Part shown: one piece after another, positions 1 to 8,240 of the stretch
How the letters are laid out: each line of letters starts with the position of its first letter
How positions within the stretch are numbered: position 1 is the stretch's first letter
Assembly: GCA_942490945.1 (NCBI GenBank)
Contig: CALNYZ010000018.1
Coordinates: 1,054,001 to 1,118,000, forward strand
Direction of reading: 5' to 3'
Source of the DNA: CALNYZ01 sp942490945
Lineage (GTDB): Bacteria; Pseudomonadota; Gammaproteobacteria; UBA6429; Thiohalophilaceae
DNA length: 64,000 nt
Translations under genes and position numbers: made by a program
Notes under the pieces: generated by a model
What the model saw: only the letters and a program-made list of their open reading frames with translations
What the model was told of the DNA's origin: nothing
Database searches by the model: none

Positions 1-2
1 GA

Positions 3-212
3 CAGTCATTAAACGCGGCAAAAGCCGTGCAAACCGATATACATCATCCTGATGAGTATAAATATGCACAAGAATTGATAGATCTTGCCAGCAAGCAAAT
101 TGAGCAGGGTGAATACACAAATGCGCGCGCGAATGCCATTTTAGCGAAACAGGTAGCAATAAAAGCACGTCAGCAAACACTCAATAAAACCCGAACGGAA
201 AACAAACCATGA
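3..212 (+). CDS. C-terminal part of a DUF4398-like helical protein (cut by window start)
   Basis: The frame is open to the left edge of the window, so only the last ~69 residues are present. A GTG at 27 could start translation, but there is no Shine-Dalgarno before it and the frame continues upstream, so a truncated gene is more likely. The visible part is a charged, Ala-rich helix (YAQELIDLASKQIEQGEYTN then ARANAILAKQ) with the heptad-like spacing of DUF4398 proteins, which are usually exported envelope proteins. The next gene has a similar helical segment fused to LysM, so the two probably form an envelope gene pair. Function unknown. Confidence 0.55.
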   Translation, partial: QSLNAAKAVQTDIHHPDEYKYAQELIDLASKQIEQGEYTNARANAILAKQVAIKARQQTLNKTRTENKP

Positions 213-294
213 TTATCGTGAAAGGTAAGCTAATTCAAAAAATCAGTATTTTCTAATGTTTAAAAATTAAGCAACCACATCACCGTATACCGGC

Positions 295-323
295 TTGACA
301 CTAAATAGAATCAAGGTGATACT
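295..323 (+). promoter_or_regulatory. Sigma70-type promoter for the LysM lipoprotein gene
   Basis: TTGACA at 295-300 and GATACT at 318-323 are separated by 17 bases. The -35 is a perfect consensus and the -10 matches 4 of 6. Transcription would start near 330, about 36 bases before the lipoprotein start codon. This suggests the lipoprotein can be transcribed independently of the upstream gene. Confidence 0.6.
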
Positions 324-365
324 GGTGAAAAATGCAAAATCCACAATCTTGGAGTTAAAAATAAC

Positions 366-998
366 ATGAATATCTCGCGTAAGCTAAAACACCTATTTCT
401 CGCACTGGTGACCATTGGCTTTGTAATCGGCTGTGCAGGTACAACTGAAGAAAGCAAAGATGCAAGTGGTGGTAGTGATGCTGCTTCTGCAATTGCTGCT
501 GCTAAGGCTGCTTACGATAAAGCAAAAAAAGAATTATATGCCTGGCGTGACACCGGAAAATTGATTAAACAAGCTGAAAAAGCACTAAAAGACGGTAAAG
601 ACGCTGAAGCAATCAAATTGGCAAACAAGGCACGTAATCAGGCTGAACTGGCGCTGGCACAAAAAGAAGCAGAGATGAATCGAAATCGTGATTTATTTGG
701 CGCATCTTCATATGGCAGCTCAGGCGGTTCCGATTATTCGGTTGTCAAAGGCGACAGTTTATGGAGAATTTCAGGTAAATCTGAAGTCTATGGTAACCCT
801 TACCAGTGGCCACTGATTTACAAGACTAATAGCGCTAAAATTAAAGATGCGGATTTGATCTTCCCCGGCCAAAAACTGGCAATTGATAAAGATCCATCAT
901 CAGGTGCTGTAGCTGCTGCGGTTAAGCACGCAAAAACACGTGGTGCATGGTCAATTGGTAAAGTTGAAGATTCAGATAAATCTTACCTTTCAAAATAG
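366..998 (+). CDS. LysM-domain lipoprotein with DUF4398-like helical region
   Basis: Predicted outer-membrane lipoprotein that binds peptidoglycan. The N-terminus is a lipoprotein signal with lipobox VIGC (Cys23); Ala at +2 favours outer-membrane sorting. Residues ~40-105 are a long Ala/Lys/Glu helix resembling DUF4398, and ~123-172 are a LysM domain (YSVVKGDSLWRISG ... FPGQKLAI). GGAG at 351-354 precedes the ATG by 11 bases. It is followed directly by a strong intrinsic terminator, so it is the last gene of its unit. Domain assignment is solid; the cellular role (cell-wall tethering or hydrolase scaffold) is inference. Confidence 0.85.
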   Translation: MNISRKLKHLFLALVTIGFVIGCAGTTEESKDASGGSDAASAIAAAKAAYDKAKKELYAWRDTGKLIKQAEKALKDGKDAEAIKLANKARNQAELALAQKEAEMNRNRDLFGASSYGSSGGSDYSVVKGDSLWRISGKSEVYGNPYQWPLIYKTNSAKIKDADLIFPGQKLAIDKDPSSGAVAAAVKHAKTRGAWSIGKVEDSDKSYLSK

Positions 999-1020
999 TT
1001 TGCAGTATTTATTACTGATT

Positions 1021-1047
1021 AAAGGCCTCGTTAGAGGCCTTTTTTTA
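1021..1047 (+). terminator. Rho-independent terminator after the LysM lipoprotein
   Basis: A perfect 9-bp stem AAAGGCCTC (1021-1029) / GAGGCCTTT (1034-1042) with loop GTTA runs into a T tract ending at 1046. It lies 22 bases after the lipoprotein stop and separates that gene from yihY. Confidence 0.92.
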
Positions 1048-1087
1048 TGTTTGGCATAAATAATAAATATATAAAACCAGGCACATT

Positions 1088-1903
1088 ATGATTTCAAAGC
1101 GACTTATAACAGCCTGCTTTAAACAATTTGTCACAGATGGCTGTTTGACCTCGGCAGCAGCGTTATCGTTTACCACACTGCTGGGTCTGGTGCCGCTTTT
1201 AGCAGTCAGTTTTTATTGGGTAAGAATATTGTTTACTGAGCCAGCGCACCAGCAAAAAATACTTGAGTTTATTATGACAATTTTACCACCCGAGTACGGG
1301 ATACGTTTATTTCGGGAGCTCGTTACACTGGCATTGAATGCGACAAAACTTAATATGCTTGGCTTGTTATCGTTAATTGTTATTATCATTGCCGGTTTGA
1401 ATACAATTGATCATACGCTGAATCGAATCTGGAAAATAAAACGTTGTCACCGCAGCTTGTATAAGATGGTGTTATATTTTCTGGTTATCTTGTTAGTTCC
1501 AGTCTTGATTGGCTACAGTATATATTTGACCAGTTATTTAACGGCATTACCGTTGGTAAGTGAAGTATCAAACCAGTTAAGACTTGTTGCCATACTGCGA
1601 TACATTGGACCTACGCTTGCCAGCTTTATCGGATTTACCATCTTGTTTATGTGGGTTCCTAATACCAATGTCATATTCCGTCATGCATTAATTGCATCAA
1701 TACTTACTACAATACTGTTTGAAATGACAAAATTAATTGTTCTGACTTATATTAAAGTTGTGCCAGCATACAATATTATTTATGGCGCCTTGGCGAGTAT
1801 CCCGATTTTTTGTGTATGGATGTACCTGTCATGGTCTATTGTGTTGTTTGGTGCGGTCGTCAATTGCCAACTACAAAATAAGGCATATTTGAATGACGTG
1901 TAA
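1088..1903 (+). CDS. YihY/BrkB family inner-membrane protein
   Basis: Polytopic inner-membrane protein of the YihY (once called BrkB or RNase BN) family, 271 residues with about six hydrophobic segments. The family hallmark near residues 20-40, SAAALSFTTLLGLVPLLAV, is clear, as is the C-terminal WMYLSWSIVLFGAV segment typical of the family. CAGG at 1078-1081 supports the ATG at 1088. The biochemical role of YihY proteins is not settled; the old tRNA-nuclease assignment is wrong. It is five bases upstream of the reading frame containing the TlpA-like gene, probably co-transcribed. Confidence 0.9.
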   Translation: MISKRLITACFKQFVTDGCLTSAAALSFTTLLGLVPLLAVSFYWVRILFTEPAHQQKILEFIMTILPPEYGIRLFRELVTLALNATKLNMLGLLSLIVIIIAGLNTIDHTLNRIWKIKRCHRSLYKMVLYFLVILLVPVLIGYSIYLTSYLTALPLVSEVSNQLRLVAILRYIGPTLASFIGFTILFMWVPNTNVIFRHALIASILTTILFEMTKLIVLTYIKVVPAYNIIYGALASIPIFCVWMYLSWSIVLFGAVVNCQLQNKAYLNDV

Positions 1904-1947
1904 TAAATATGATTTCTAATTTCGAAATTTTGCATACAGGATATATA

Positions 1948-2412
1948 ATGAAATTATTTTTTTCTGTTCTGATGTCTTTGTTCCTACTGTTACCTGTACA
2001 TGCACAGCCGGTAGAATTTGCGATGCATGGTCTTGATGGTAAGTTACATAAACTATCTGATTATCGTGGTAAGTGGGTGGTCGTTAATTATTGGGCGACA
2101 TGGTGCCCGCCTTGCGCAGAGGAAATTCCTGAATTAAACAAGTTTTATAATAAATATAAAGGAAACAAGGCTGCGGTAATTGGTATTAATTTTGAATTTC
2201 AGGATAAAGATTATGTGCGGGAATTTATTAATGAATTTGATTTAAAATATCCGGTCTTGATGACAGAAGAAACAATCAGTACCCCGTTTGGGCAACTGGC
2301 AGGCTTACCGACTACATATCTGATTTCACCTGATGGAGAATTGCAAAAAACCCATATGGGTGTGGTTAGCCTTGAATTACTTGAGAACTGGATGCAGGGA
2401 AAACTTAATTAA
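1948..2412 (+). CDS. TlpA/ResA-like periplasmic thioredoxin
   Basis: A 154-residue exported thioredoxin-fold protein. Residues 1-19 are a signal peptide ending at VHA; the active site is WCPPC (Cys53, Cys56) in YWATWCPPCAEEIP, the classic TlpA/ResA/CcmG motif for reducing disulfides in periplasmic or cytochrome c maturation targets. The cis-Pro loop (LAGLPTTYLI) is present. The reading frame extends to 1909, but ATG 1948 is preceded by AGG at 1938-1940 and begins exactly at the signal peptide. Its end overlaps the convergent response-regulator gene by 8 bases. Confidence 0.88.
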   Translation: MKLFFSVLMSLFLLLPVHAQPVEFAMHGLDGKLHKLSDYRGKWVVVNYWATWCPPCAEEIPELNKFYNKYKGNKAAVIGINFEFQDKDYVREFINEFDLKYPVLMTEETISTPFGQLAGLPTTYLISPDGELQKTHMGVVSLELLENWMQGKLN

Positions 2413-3136
2413 GCGTTCGCGGTTGGTGCTGAAGCCATTTTTGAAACAGTTTTTCTTCTTGTTCCAGTTCATAACTGTTAATGAGTCCGCGCCGTAATGC
2501 AACAGAAACAGCGCGTGCTCTTAAATTCAGGTTATCATCATCTGGTAACAGATGTTCATCGGCAACCCCCAGTTTTTGGTACAGGGAGCGCAATCTGTTT
2601 TGTGCACCACGACGCGATAAATAGCGACGTTGCGCGATAAGATTATCTGTCAGGCCAAGGGCGATATCAATTAACACGTCGTAATCGTTATCTGTCAATG
2701 CGTGGTCACGTTCAATTGTACGTGCCTGTACGGGGCGTAATTTTGGGTCAATCCAGCATTGATCTTCGATAAATACGGCATGGTTTGCCTTATTGAGGAC
2801 AGCTGAAGGGTTATCTTTTAATACAAAACCGTACACAGTGTCAGGTGGAATAATCTTGCTGAGCGAGCGAATATACGTTTCATCACCATAATTTGACCAG
2901 AAAATAATCCGTGCTGCAGGTACCTTTTTCCAGACTGCGCGCGCCAGTTCAATGCCATTTACTTCGGGCATTTGCAGGTCGGTTAATAATTGCGGTTTTT
3001 CTTGTGCCAGTACCAGCTGCAAGGCATGTTGCGGGTTCTCTGACATGATAAATCGGTACTGGGATAACTGTTGTTCAAGAAATTCACGATCGCGCGGGTT
3101 GTCTTCTGCAACAACTATTGTTGATTCAGTTTCCAT
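2405..3136 (-). CDS. NarL/FixJ-type response regulator
   Basis: A 243-residue two-component regulator. The receiver domain (1-120) has acidic residues Glu11/Asp12, phospho-acceptor Asp53 in TDLQMPEVNG, Ser81 and Lys107. A LuxR-type HTH follows (~150-215: LTDNDYDVLIDIALGL ... NRLRSLYQKLGV), though the helix region LSRRGAQNRL departs from the usual LSxxTVKxH. The strand before Asp53 (PQLLTDLQMP) looks one residue shorter than normal. I chose ATG 3136 rather than 3169 because it begins just before the receiver and lies 4 bases after the kinase stop, the usual operon spacing. Target genes unknown. Confidence 0.88.
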   Translation of the reverse strand: METESTIVVAEDNPRDREFLEQQLSQYRFIMSENPQHALQLVLAQEKPQLLTDLQMPEVNGIELARAVWKKVPAARIIFWSNYGDETYIRSLSKIIPPDTVYGFVLKDNPSAVLNKANHAVFIEDQCWIDPKLRPVQARTIERDHALTDNDYDVLIDIALGLTDNLIAQRRYLSRRGAQNRLRSLYQKLGVADEHLLPDDDNLNLRARAVSVALRRGLINSYELEQEEKLFQKWLQHQPRTLN

Positions 3137-3140
3137 TTTG

Positions 3141-4541
3141 TCACGCTGACATGCTGTGATTTGTATCAACTAATAAATATTTGTTTGCTACATGTACCTT
3201 AAGACAGGTACCCTGACTAAAACGTGATGCTTGCCAGTCAATATTTGCATTCATTGCCTTCACTCTTTGGTGAATATTAATCAGTCCGTGCCCGCCTTTA
3301 CGCATCGCTGATTCGAGATCAAATCCGATACCATTATCTTCAATTGTAAGTAGAATTCCGCTATCAAGCTGTCTTAATACGACTTCATAGCGGGAACTAC
3401 TTGCGTGGAAAATAATATTATTTATCGCTTCCGTCATCAGCCGATATAGATGGATTAACTGAACAGGAGACAGCCTGTTTTCAATCTCTGATTCAATCGA
3501 AATATAGTATTCCGGTACGGTATCACCAGAAAATTTACGACTGACATATTTTTGTATGGCAGCTTCCAGTCCCAGCATATTGAGTGCCTGAGGATGGAGA
3601 TCATCAATAATTTCTCGTAATTCTACCGTGAGTCGCTCAAGTGTATGATCAATCTGGCGTATCAGGCGCTGCGAATCCTGTGAGTTTTGATTTGCCCTGA
3701 TCTCACGGCGCAGTGCTGTAAATTCGGCAAGGAATTGATCATGTATATCCATTGCGATTCGCTGTCGTTCGCGTTCAGATCCTTCAAGAAGTTTGCTGTT
3801 TGCGGCTGTTTCCAGCATTTTATGCTTGAGCTGTTCAAAATAGCTCAATACCTGACCGAAATCACCTTTGTTGTTTTCTGGATTATTTTGATCAGCCGGA
3901 TCTCTGTCCAGCAGCTTGATGGCAGACCGGGTAATATTATTTAACTGTGTACGCGTATTTTTAACCAGCCAGACAGAAATAGCCAAACCGACTATCAATG
4001 TTATGCCAAGCACAGTAGATAGTAATGTGGCGAGTTGATTGGTGCTTTTTTGAATATAAGCATTGGATGTGAGGTATATTTCCCGTTTTTTCCCCTGCAG
4101 CAGGCTGTAGTCAGTATCAATTTTATGTTGCAGGGTTTGTATTGCCAGTATTGCTGTGCCTATATCCAGACGATCACTGAACTCTGTCGCCTTGAGGGTT
4201 TCAGTAAAGACCTGACTGGCTTCAGCATCAATCTTGTCTTTAAGATCGGGTGATTTTAGTGCACTTTTCAGAAAGAGTGATTGCTCTACATAGCTAAATC
4301 GGACTTCATCAAGATTTTCTGTGCCTTTGTCCTGCATTTTATCGAGCAGGCCGTGCATACGCTGGCTGGCTGCCATGGCCAGGGTAAGCTGGTCAGTGGC
4401 TCGAGCCCATTCCTTGACGGTGTCATTCTGGTAAGATATTTCTGTTAAATAAGAATGTGTTAATAATATAACACCTATTATCGGTACAATAAGTACCACG
4501 GGTAAGGACAGCACTTGCCACTTGTAGGGAATTTTCAACAT
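3141..4541 (-). CDS. Membrane sensor histidine kinase, NarX/LiaS-like
   Basis: A 466-residue inner-membrane kinase that should phosphorylate the regulator encoded immediately downstream. Two membrane segments (~11-31 and ~171-193) flank a helical periplasmic domain (~32-170). This is followed by a HAMP-like linker, a HisKA_3 dimerisation helix with His267 in RQRIAMDIHDQF, and an HATPase_c domain with N box (EAINNII), DNGIGFD and GGHGLINIHQRV. It belongs to the NarX/DegS group rather than the classical EnvZ group. No ligand-binding motif is recognisable in the periplasmic helices, so the stimulus is unknown. Confidence 0.9.
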   Translation of the reverse strand: MLKIPYKWQVLSLPVVLIVPIIGVILLTHSYLTEISYQNDTVKEWARATDQLTLAMAASQRMHGLLDKMQDKGTENLDEVRFSYVEQSLFLKSALKSPDLKDKIDAEASQVFTETLKATEFSDRLDIGTAILAIQTLQHKIDTDYSLLQGKKREIYLTSNAYIQKSTNQLATLLSTVLGITLIVGLAISVWLVKNTRTQLNNITRSAIKLLDRDPADQNNPENNKGDFGQVLSYFEQLKHKMLETAANSKLLEGSERERQRIAMDIHDQFLAEFTALRREIRANQNSQDSQRLIRQIDHTLERLTVELREIIDDLHPQALNMLGLEAAIQKYVSRKFSGDTVPEYYISIESEIENRLSPVQLIHLYRLMTEAINNIIFHASSSRYEVVLRQLDSGILLTIEDNGIGFDLESAMRKGGHGLINIHQRVKAMNANIDWQASRFSQGTCLKVHVANKYLLVDTNHSMSA

Positions 4542-4679
4542 AAGACCTATTTTATACCAGTTTTATATATAGTAGGTTAGCTGTGAGTGTTTTAAAATGT
4601 GCACAAGCACAGTGCATATATAAGGAAGCTTGGATATTCTTAATCCGTAAAGCTGACAATCAACGGCGGGGAGCCTGAT

Positions 4680-5216
4680 GTGAAGAAATTACAGAAACTA
4701 CTCTTGTACACATTCATCATTTTAGCTGGTAAGGCTGCATTCGCAGTTGAAGCGCCGCGTGATCCGTATAAATTCTTCTTTAATGAAACCTGGGGCGATT
4801 TTCAGGAAGAATTAAAGAATGCAGCAGCGGAAGGCAAGAAAGGTGTTCTTATATTTTTCGAGATGGATGAATGCCCCTTCTGTCATTATATGAAAATGAA
4901 TATACTCAATCAGCCATCCGTGCAGGAATATTACCGCAAGAATTTTCTGCTTTTTCCTGTTGATATCGAAGGTGATATTGAAATAAAGAATTTTAACGGC
5001 AAATCAGTCAAACAAAAAGATTTTGCGTTCAAGGAACACCGTGTCAGAGCCACGCCGGTAATCGCGTTTTTTGATCTGAAAGGCAACCGAATATTCCGGC
5101 ATACCGGAAAGACATCAGGTGTAGAGGAATTTATGTGGATGGCAGATTATGTAGTTAATGAAAAATACAAAACGATGCCATTTACCACGTACAAGCGCCA
5201 GCGGCGAAAAGAATAA
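4680..5216 (+). CDS. Exported thioredoxin-fold protein (CPFC)
   Basis: A 178-residue exported protein with signal peptide (1-22, cleavage after AFA) and a thioredoxin-like fold with Cys65-Pro-Phe-Cys68 in ECPFCHYMK. The layout (FFEMDECPFCHYM ... NFLLFPVDIEGD ... RVRATPVIAFFD) matches SoxW/thioredoxin_2-type proteins that keep periplasmic cysteines reduced. The start is GTG: the ATG two bases upstream hits TGA at once, and GGGGAG lies just before. It opens a run of same-strand genes (TolC-like, adaptor, acylphosphatase). Its substrate cannot be read from the sequence. Confidence 0.82.
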   Translation: MKKLQKLLLYTFIILAGKAAFAVEAPRDPYKFFFNETWGDFQEELKNAAAEGKKGVLIFFEMDECPFCHYMKMNILNQPSVQEYYRKNFLLFPVDIEGDIEIKNFNGKSVKQKDFAFKEHRVRATPVIAFFDLKGNRIFRHTGKTSGVEEFMWMADYVVNEKYKTMPFTTYKRQRRKE

Positions 5217-5236
5217 TTCAATAACAGGTATCCAGA

Positions 5237-6583
5237 TTGTTCACTACATTACGACAAATCACGGTATCAGCTGCCGCCCTGCTTTTATTGCTATCAACGC
5301 AAGTATACGCTGACGATAACAAACGTCCGCTTCCCGAACCTTTGACGCTGGAATATGCTCTCACCTTGATAGATGATGCTCACCCGAATCTTCTACAGGC
5401 AATGGCAGGTATCAAGTCAGCAGAGTCAGACGTTCTTTATGCAGATACCAATAATGAGCTGGAAGTTTTTGCCAGGGCTGAACTGGGCTATGTAGAACCT
5501 GTCGCCACTTCACCAAATCAGGACAACAATGATAGCCAGGCCGCAATTATTGCCAGAAAAACATTGTATGATTTTGGACGTTCAGCGGCGCTGGAAAATG
5601 CCGCATCTTACGAGCTTGCAAGTCAGCAAATCCTGTTGACAGATGTAAAGCAGCAGCAACGTATTGCCATTATGCGTCGATATTTTGATGTAATCCTGGC
5701 AGATTTGATGTTCTATCGGTATAACGAAGAAATGGCAACGGAGTACGTCAGCCTGGATCGTTTACGGGCACGCTTACAATTGGGCAGAGCATCTGAATTT
5801 GATGTTACACAAAAAGAGGTTAGTTACAATCGCGTCCGACACCTGCGATTTGACAGTCAGAACAAACAACGTATTGCGCGTGCCAGATTGGCGCTGGCAC
5901 TAAACCGACCTGGCGATCTACCGACAACTGTTGCGAAACCGGTTATCAAGGATTTAAAGCATAAATTGCCTGATGTTGAAAATCTTCAGCAATTTGCCCT
6001 GTCACATAACAACCGGATTTTAGCCCTGCAAAAAAAACTGGTTGCAGCCCAGGCGCGGGTTGATGGAGCAAAGGTCAGTGATAATCCACGCCTGCGCGGT
6101 GAAGTGGGTGCGTATGAATACAATCGTGAATTTGGTTCACGTGATACATTTCGTGCAGGAATTATTTTGGAAGTTCCGCTATTTGGGGGCAATCATACTG
6201 ATGCAAATGTTGCCAAAGCCAAGGCTGGAATATTCAAGACACAGGCAGAGTTAATTGCAATGGAAGCGAGTGTACAACAATCAATTCTTGAACAATGGTT
6301 GATATTGGACGGACTGCTCAGCAAGATAGATGAAATGAAATCACTTGTTGATTACCGTGAAATGTACCTTGATCGAAGCCGTACCTTGTACGAGCAGGAG
6401 ATGACAACCGATCTGGGTGATGCGATGGTAAGAACATCTGAAGCGGAACATGCTTATTTGACAGCCGCGTATTCGGTTTTATTGGGATGGGAAAAACTTG
6501 CTGCTTTGGCAGGCACTACCGTAGATGATTTACATAAAATTGCATCGACCCAACCTGCTACTGATGCCAACCCCGGTTTATGA
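5237..6583 (+). CDS. TolC-family outer-membrane efflux protein
   Basis: A 448-residue outer-membrane factor. A signal peptide (to ~25, VYA) is followed by two repeats of the OEP fold: long helices with the patterns LTLEYALTLIDDAHPNLLQA and FALSHNNRILALQKKLVAAQ, which start each repeat. TTG at 5237 is the start, with AGG at 5226-5228. It probably forms the channel of a tripartite export complex with the adaptor encoded 9 bases downstream. No ABC, RND or MFS pump is encoded in this run, so the inner-membrane partner must be elsewhere or absent. Confidence 0.88.
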   Translation: MFTTLRQITVSAAALLLLLSTQVYADDNKRPLPEPLTLEYALTLIDDAHPNLLQAMAGIKSAESDVLYADTNNELEVFARAELGYVEPVATSPNQDNNDSQAAIIARKTLYDFGRSAALENAASYELASQQILLTDVKQQQRIAIMRRYFDVILADLMFYRYNEEMATEYVSLDRLRARLQLGRASEFDVTQKEVSYNRVRHLRFDSQNKQRIARARLALALNRPGDLPTTVAKPVIKDLKHKLPDVENLQQFALSHNNRILALQKKLVAAQARVDGAKVSDNPRLRGEVGAYEYNREFGSRDTFRAGIILEVPLFGGNHTDANVAKAKAGIFKTQAELIAMEASVQQSILEQWLILDGLLSKIDEMKSLVDYREMYLDRSRTLYEQEMTTDLGDAMVRTSEAEHAYLTAAYSVLLGWEKLAALAGTTVDDLHKIASTQPATDANPGL

Positions 6584-6592
6584 GGTATAACT

Positions 6593-7366
6593 ATGTCTAG
6601 ACATGCGTTAGCAACGATTAAAATGATTTATTTACTGGTATTCATGTCCGGCGTGTCCGTTGCGCAAGCGATTGAAATCGATGCCAGAGTCAACTGGGCG
6701 CAGAAAGTTGAACTGCGTATACCCGTGACAGGCATTATCACCACACTCAAGGTCGAAGCCGGGCAACTTGTTAAACGCAAGGATTTGCTCATTGCACTGG
6801 ATGACCGTGTCTTCAAAGCGAATGTACGGCAACAACAGGCAGACGTTAAGTTACGGAAGTTGAATCTCGAAGAAGCCAAACGTGAACTGGATAGAATGCA
6901 ACAACTGTATGATCGCACCATGCTTTCCGAACATGATTTACAAATGGCAAAAAATCATGTTACCGAGGCAGAGTCGGCCTGGATTAATGCAAAATCAGGT
7001 TTAACACGCGCGCGCGTCGCATTAGATCATAGTCAGCTACGTGCGCCATTTGACGCTATCGTTTTGAAAAAAAATGCCGAGCTGGGACAGGCGGTAGTGG
7101 TTGGAGAAGGGCAACCTTCCTTGCTGACCCTGGCGGCGAGCAATCGTCGTGTGGCGGTTGCAACTGTGGCGAGTGATACGCTTACGTCTTATGAGATTGG
7201 CAAACAAGTTGACATTACTGCAGGTTCAAAATCCATCCCAGGGAAAATTACCGGCGTAAATTTACTGACAGCAAAAAACAATAATCAGGTCGAGCTGATT
7301 GTTGAGTTTACTGTTAGCGATACGTCAATCATGCCCGGGTCGGGAGTAAAAATTAACATACCATGA
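6593..7366 (+). CDS. HlyD/RND-type periplasmic adaptor (membrane fusion protein)
   Basis: A short (257 residues) periplasmic adaptor. It has a signal peptide (to ~26, AQA), a split lipoyl-like domain (VTGIITTLKVEAGQLVKRKD and LRAPFDAIVLKKNAELGQAV), a coiled-coil hairpin of about 75 residues between the halves, and a C-terminal beta-barrel. It lacks the long membrane-proximal domain of full-length RND adaptors. It follows the TolC-like gene by 9 bases and its stop overlaps the acylphosphatase start (ATGA), so the genes are translationally linked. Export substrate unknown. Confidence 0.85.
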   Translation: MSRHALATIKMIYLLVFMSGVSVAQAIEIDARVNWAQKVELRIPVTGIITTLKVEAGQLVKRKDLLIALDDRVFKANVRQQQADVKLRKLNLEEAKRELDRMQQLYDRTMLSEHDLQMAKNHVTEAESAWINAKSGLTRARVALDHSQLRAPFDAIVLKKNAELGQAVVVGEGQPSLLTLAASNRRVAVATVASDTLTSYEIGKQVDITAGSKSIPGKITGVNLLTAKNNNQVELIVEFTVSDTSIMPGSGVKINIP

Positions 7367-7635
7367 TGTGCAGAAAATGCATTGTGCGAGGACGTGTACA
7401 GGGAGTATTTTACCGTGCATCGACCCAGCATCAGGCAAATGCATTACATGTGACGGGACATGCGAAAAATTTACGTAATGGTGATGTAGAAGTTTTAATG
7501 TGCGGTGATGCAGTGTCAATTGACAAATTATCTGCCTGGCTATGGGAAGGACCGCAATATGCAGAAGTTCATGAAGTTACTTGTCATGAAGCGCAACCGG
7601 ATCCCTTGCCGGATCATTTTTCTACCGGATGGTAA
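7363..7635 (+). CDS. acyP: Acylphosphatase
   Basis: A 90-residue acylphosphatase, the normal length, hydrolysing carboxyl-phosphate bonds in small acyl phosphates. The phosphate-binding loop GRVQGVFYR with Arg18 and the catalytic Asn36 (GHAKNLRNGDVEV) are both present with the normal spacing of 18. The start overlaps the adaptor stop by 4 bases. Acylphosphatases occur in many operons without functional coupling, so its presence behind an efflux pair says little about that pair. Confidence 0.93.
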   Translation: MMCRKCIVRGRVQGVFYRASTQHQANALHVTGHAKNLRNGDVEVLMCGDAVSIDKLSAWLWEGPQYAEVHEVTCHEAQPDPLPDHFSTGW

Positions 7636-7647
7636 ATCGCCTTATTT

Positions 7648-8226
7648 TTAATAACGGCGCCAGTGCTTGTCGAGCACCTTGAAAACCTTGCTGGTATACC
7701 GATAACTGTTCAGGCTGCCATTATAGCGAGCAAGCGCCCGTGTTATGTTGCCTTTTTCCTTGTCCAGATAATATTTCAGAATTGTGCAGCCCATCCGCAG
7801 GTTGGTGCGAATATCAAACAGGTTGTCATCAGGATGGCCAATTTCCTTTAGCCAGAAAGGCATAACCTGCATGAGTCCACGGGCACCGACTTTTGAGATG
7901 GCAAATTGCTGAAACTTGCTTTCGATATGTATCACAGCCAGAATCAATTCAGCCGGAATGTCGACGCGCTTTGATTCATAATGGATGCGACGCAGCAAAC
8001 TGAGCCGTTTTTGTGTGTCCGGTTCGAAATCTTTTAACCGGTTAGACATATCCAGCAGCCAGACTTCAGCATCAAATCGATCTTCAAAACTGTCACTTGC
8101 TTCAATTGCTGCCAGTAACAATGGCCGGATGTTTTCCTTGTCATTCGCCAGTTCATCCTGAGCATAACCAGCGCTGGTGGTTAACAGGATGAGTAAAACA
8201 GCTGTTCGAATTACTTTACCTGTCAT
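7648..8226 (-). CDS. Lytic transglycosylase (SLT domain)
   Basis: A 192-residue exported lytic transglycosylase that cleaves peptidoglycan to 1,6-anhydromuropeptides. It has a signal peptide (1-22), a short helical N-terminal region, and an SLT/GEWL domain from about residue 85. The catalytic Glu102 is in HIESKF, followed by the family signatures SKVGARGLMQVMP and ARYNGS. It is shorter than Slt70 and lacks the U-shaped helical domain, resembling EmtA/MltC-size enzymes but without a lipobox. It lies 14 bases downstream of proS, probably in the same transcript. Confidence 0.9.
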   Translation of the reverse strand: MTGKVIRTAVLLILLTTSAGYAQDELANDKENIRPLLLAAIEASDSFEDRFDAEVWLLDMSNRLKDFEPDTQKRLSLLRRIHYESKRVDIPAELILAVIHIESKFQQFAISKVGARGLMQVMPFWLKEIGHPDDNLFDIRTNLRMGCTILKYYLDKEKGNITRALARYNGSLNSYRYTSKVFKVLDKHWRRY

Positions 8227-8240
8227 TTGAAAATCCGCTT

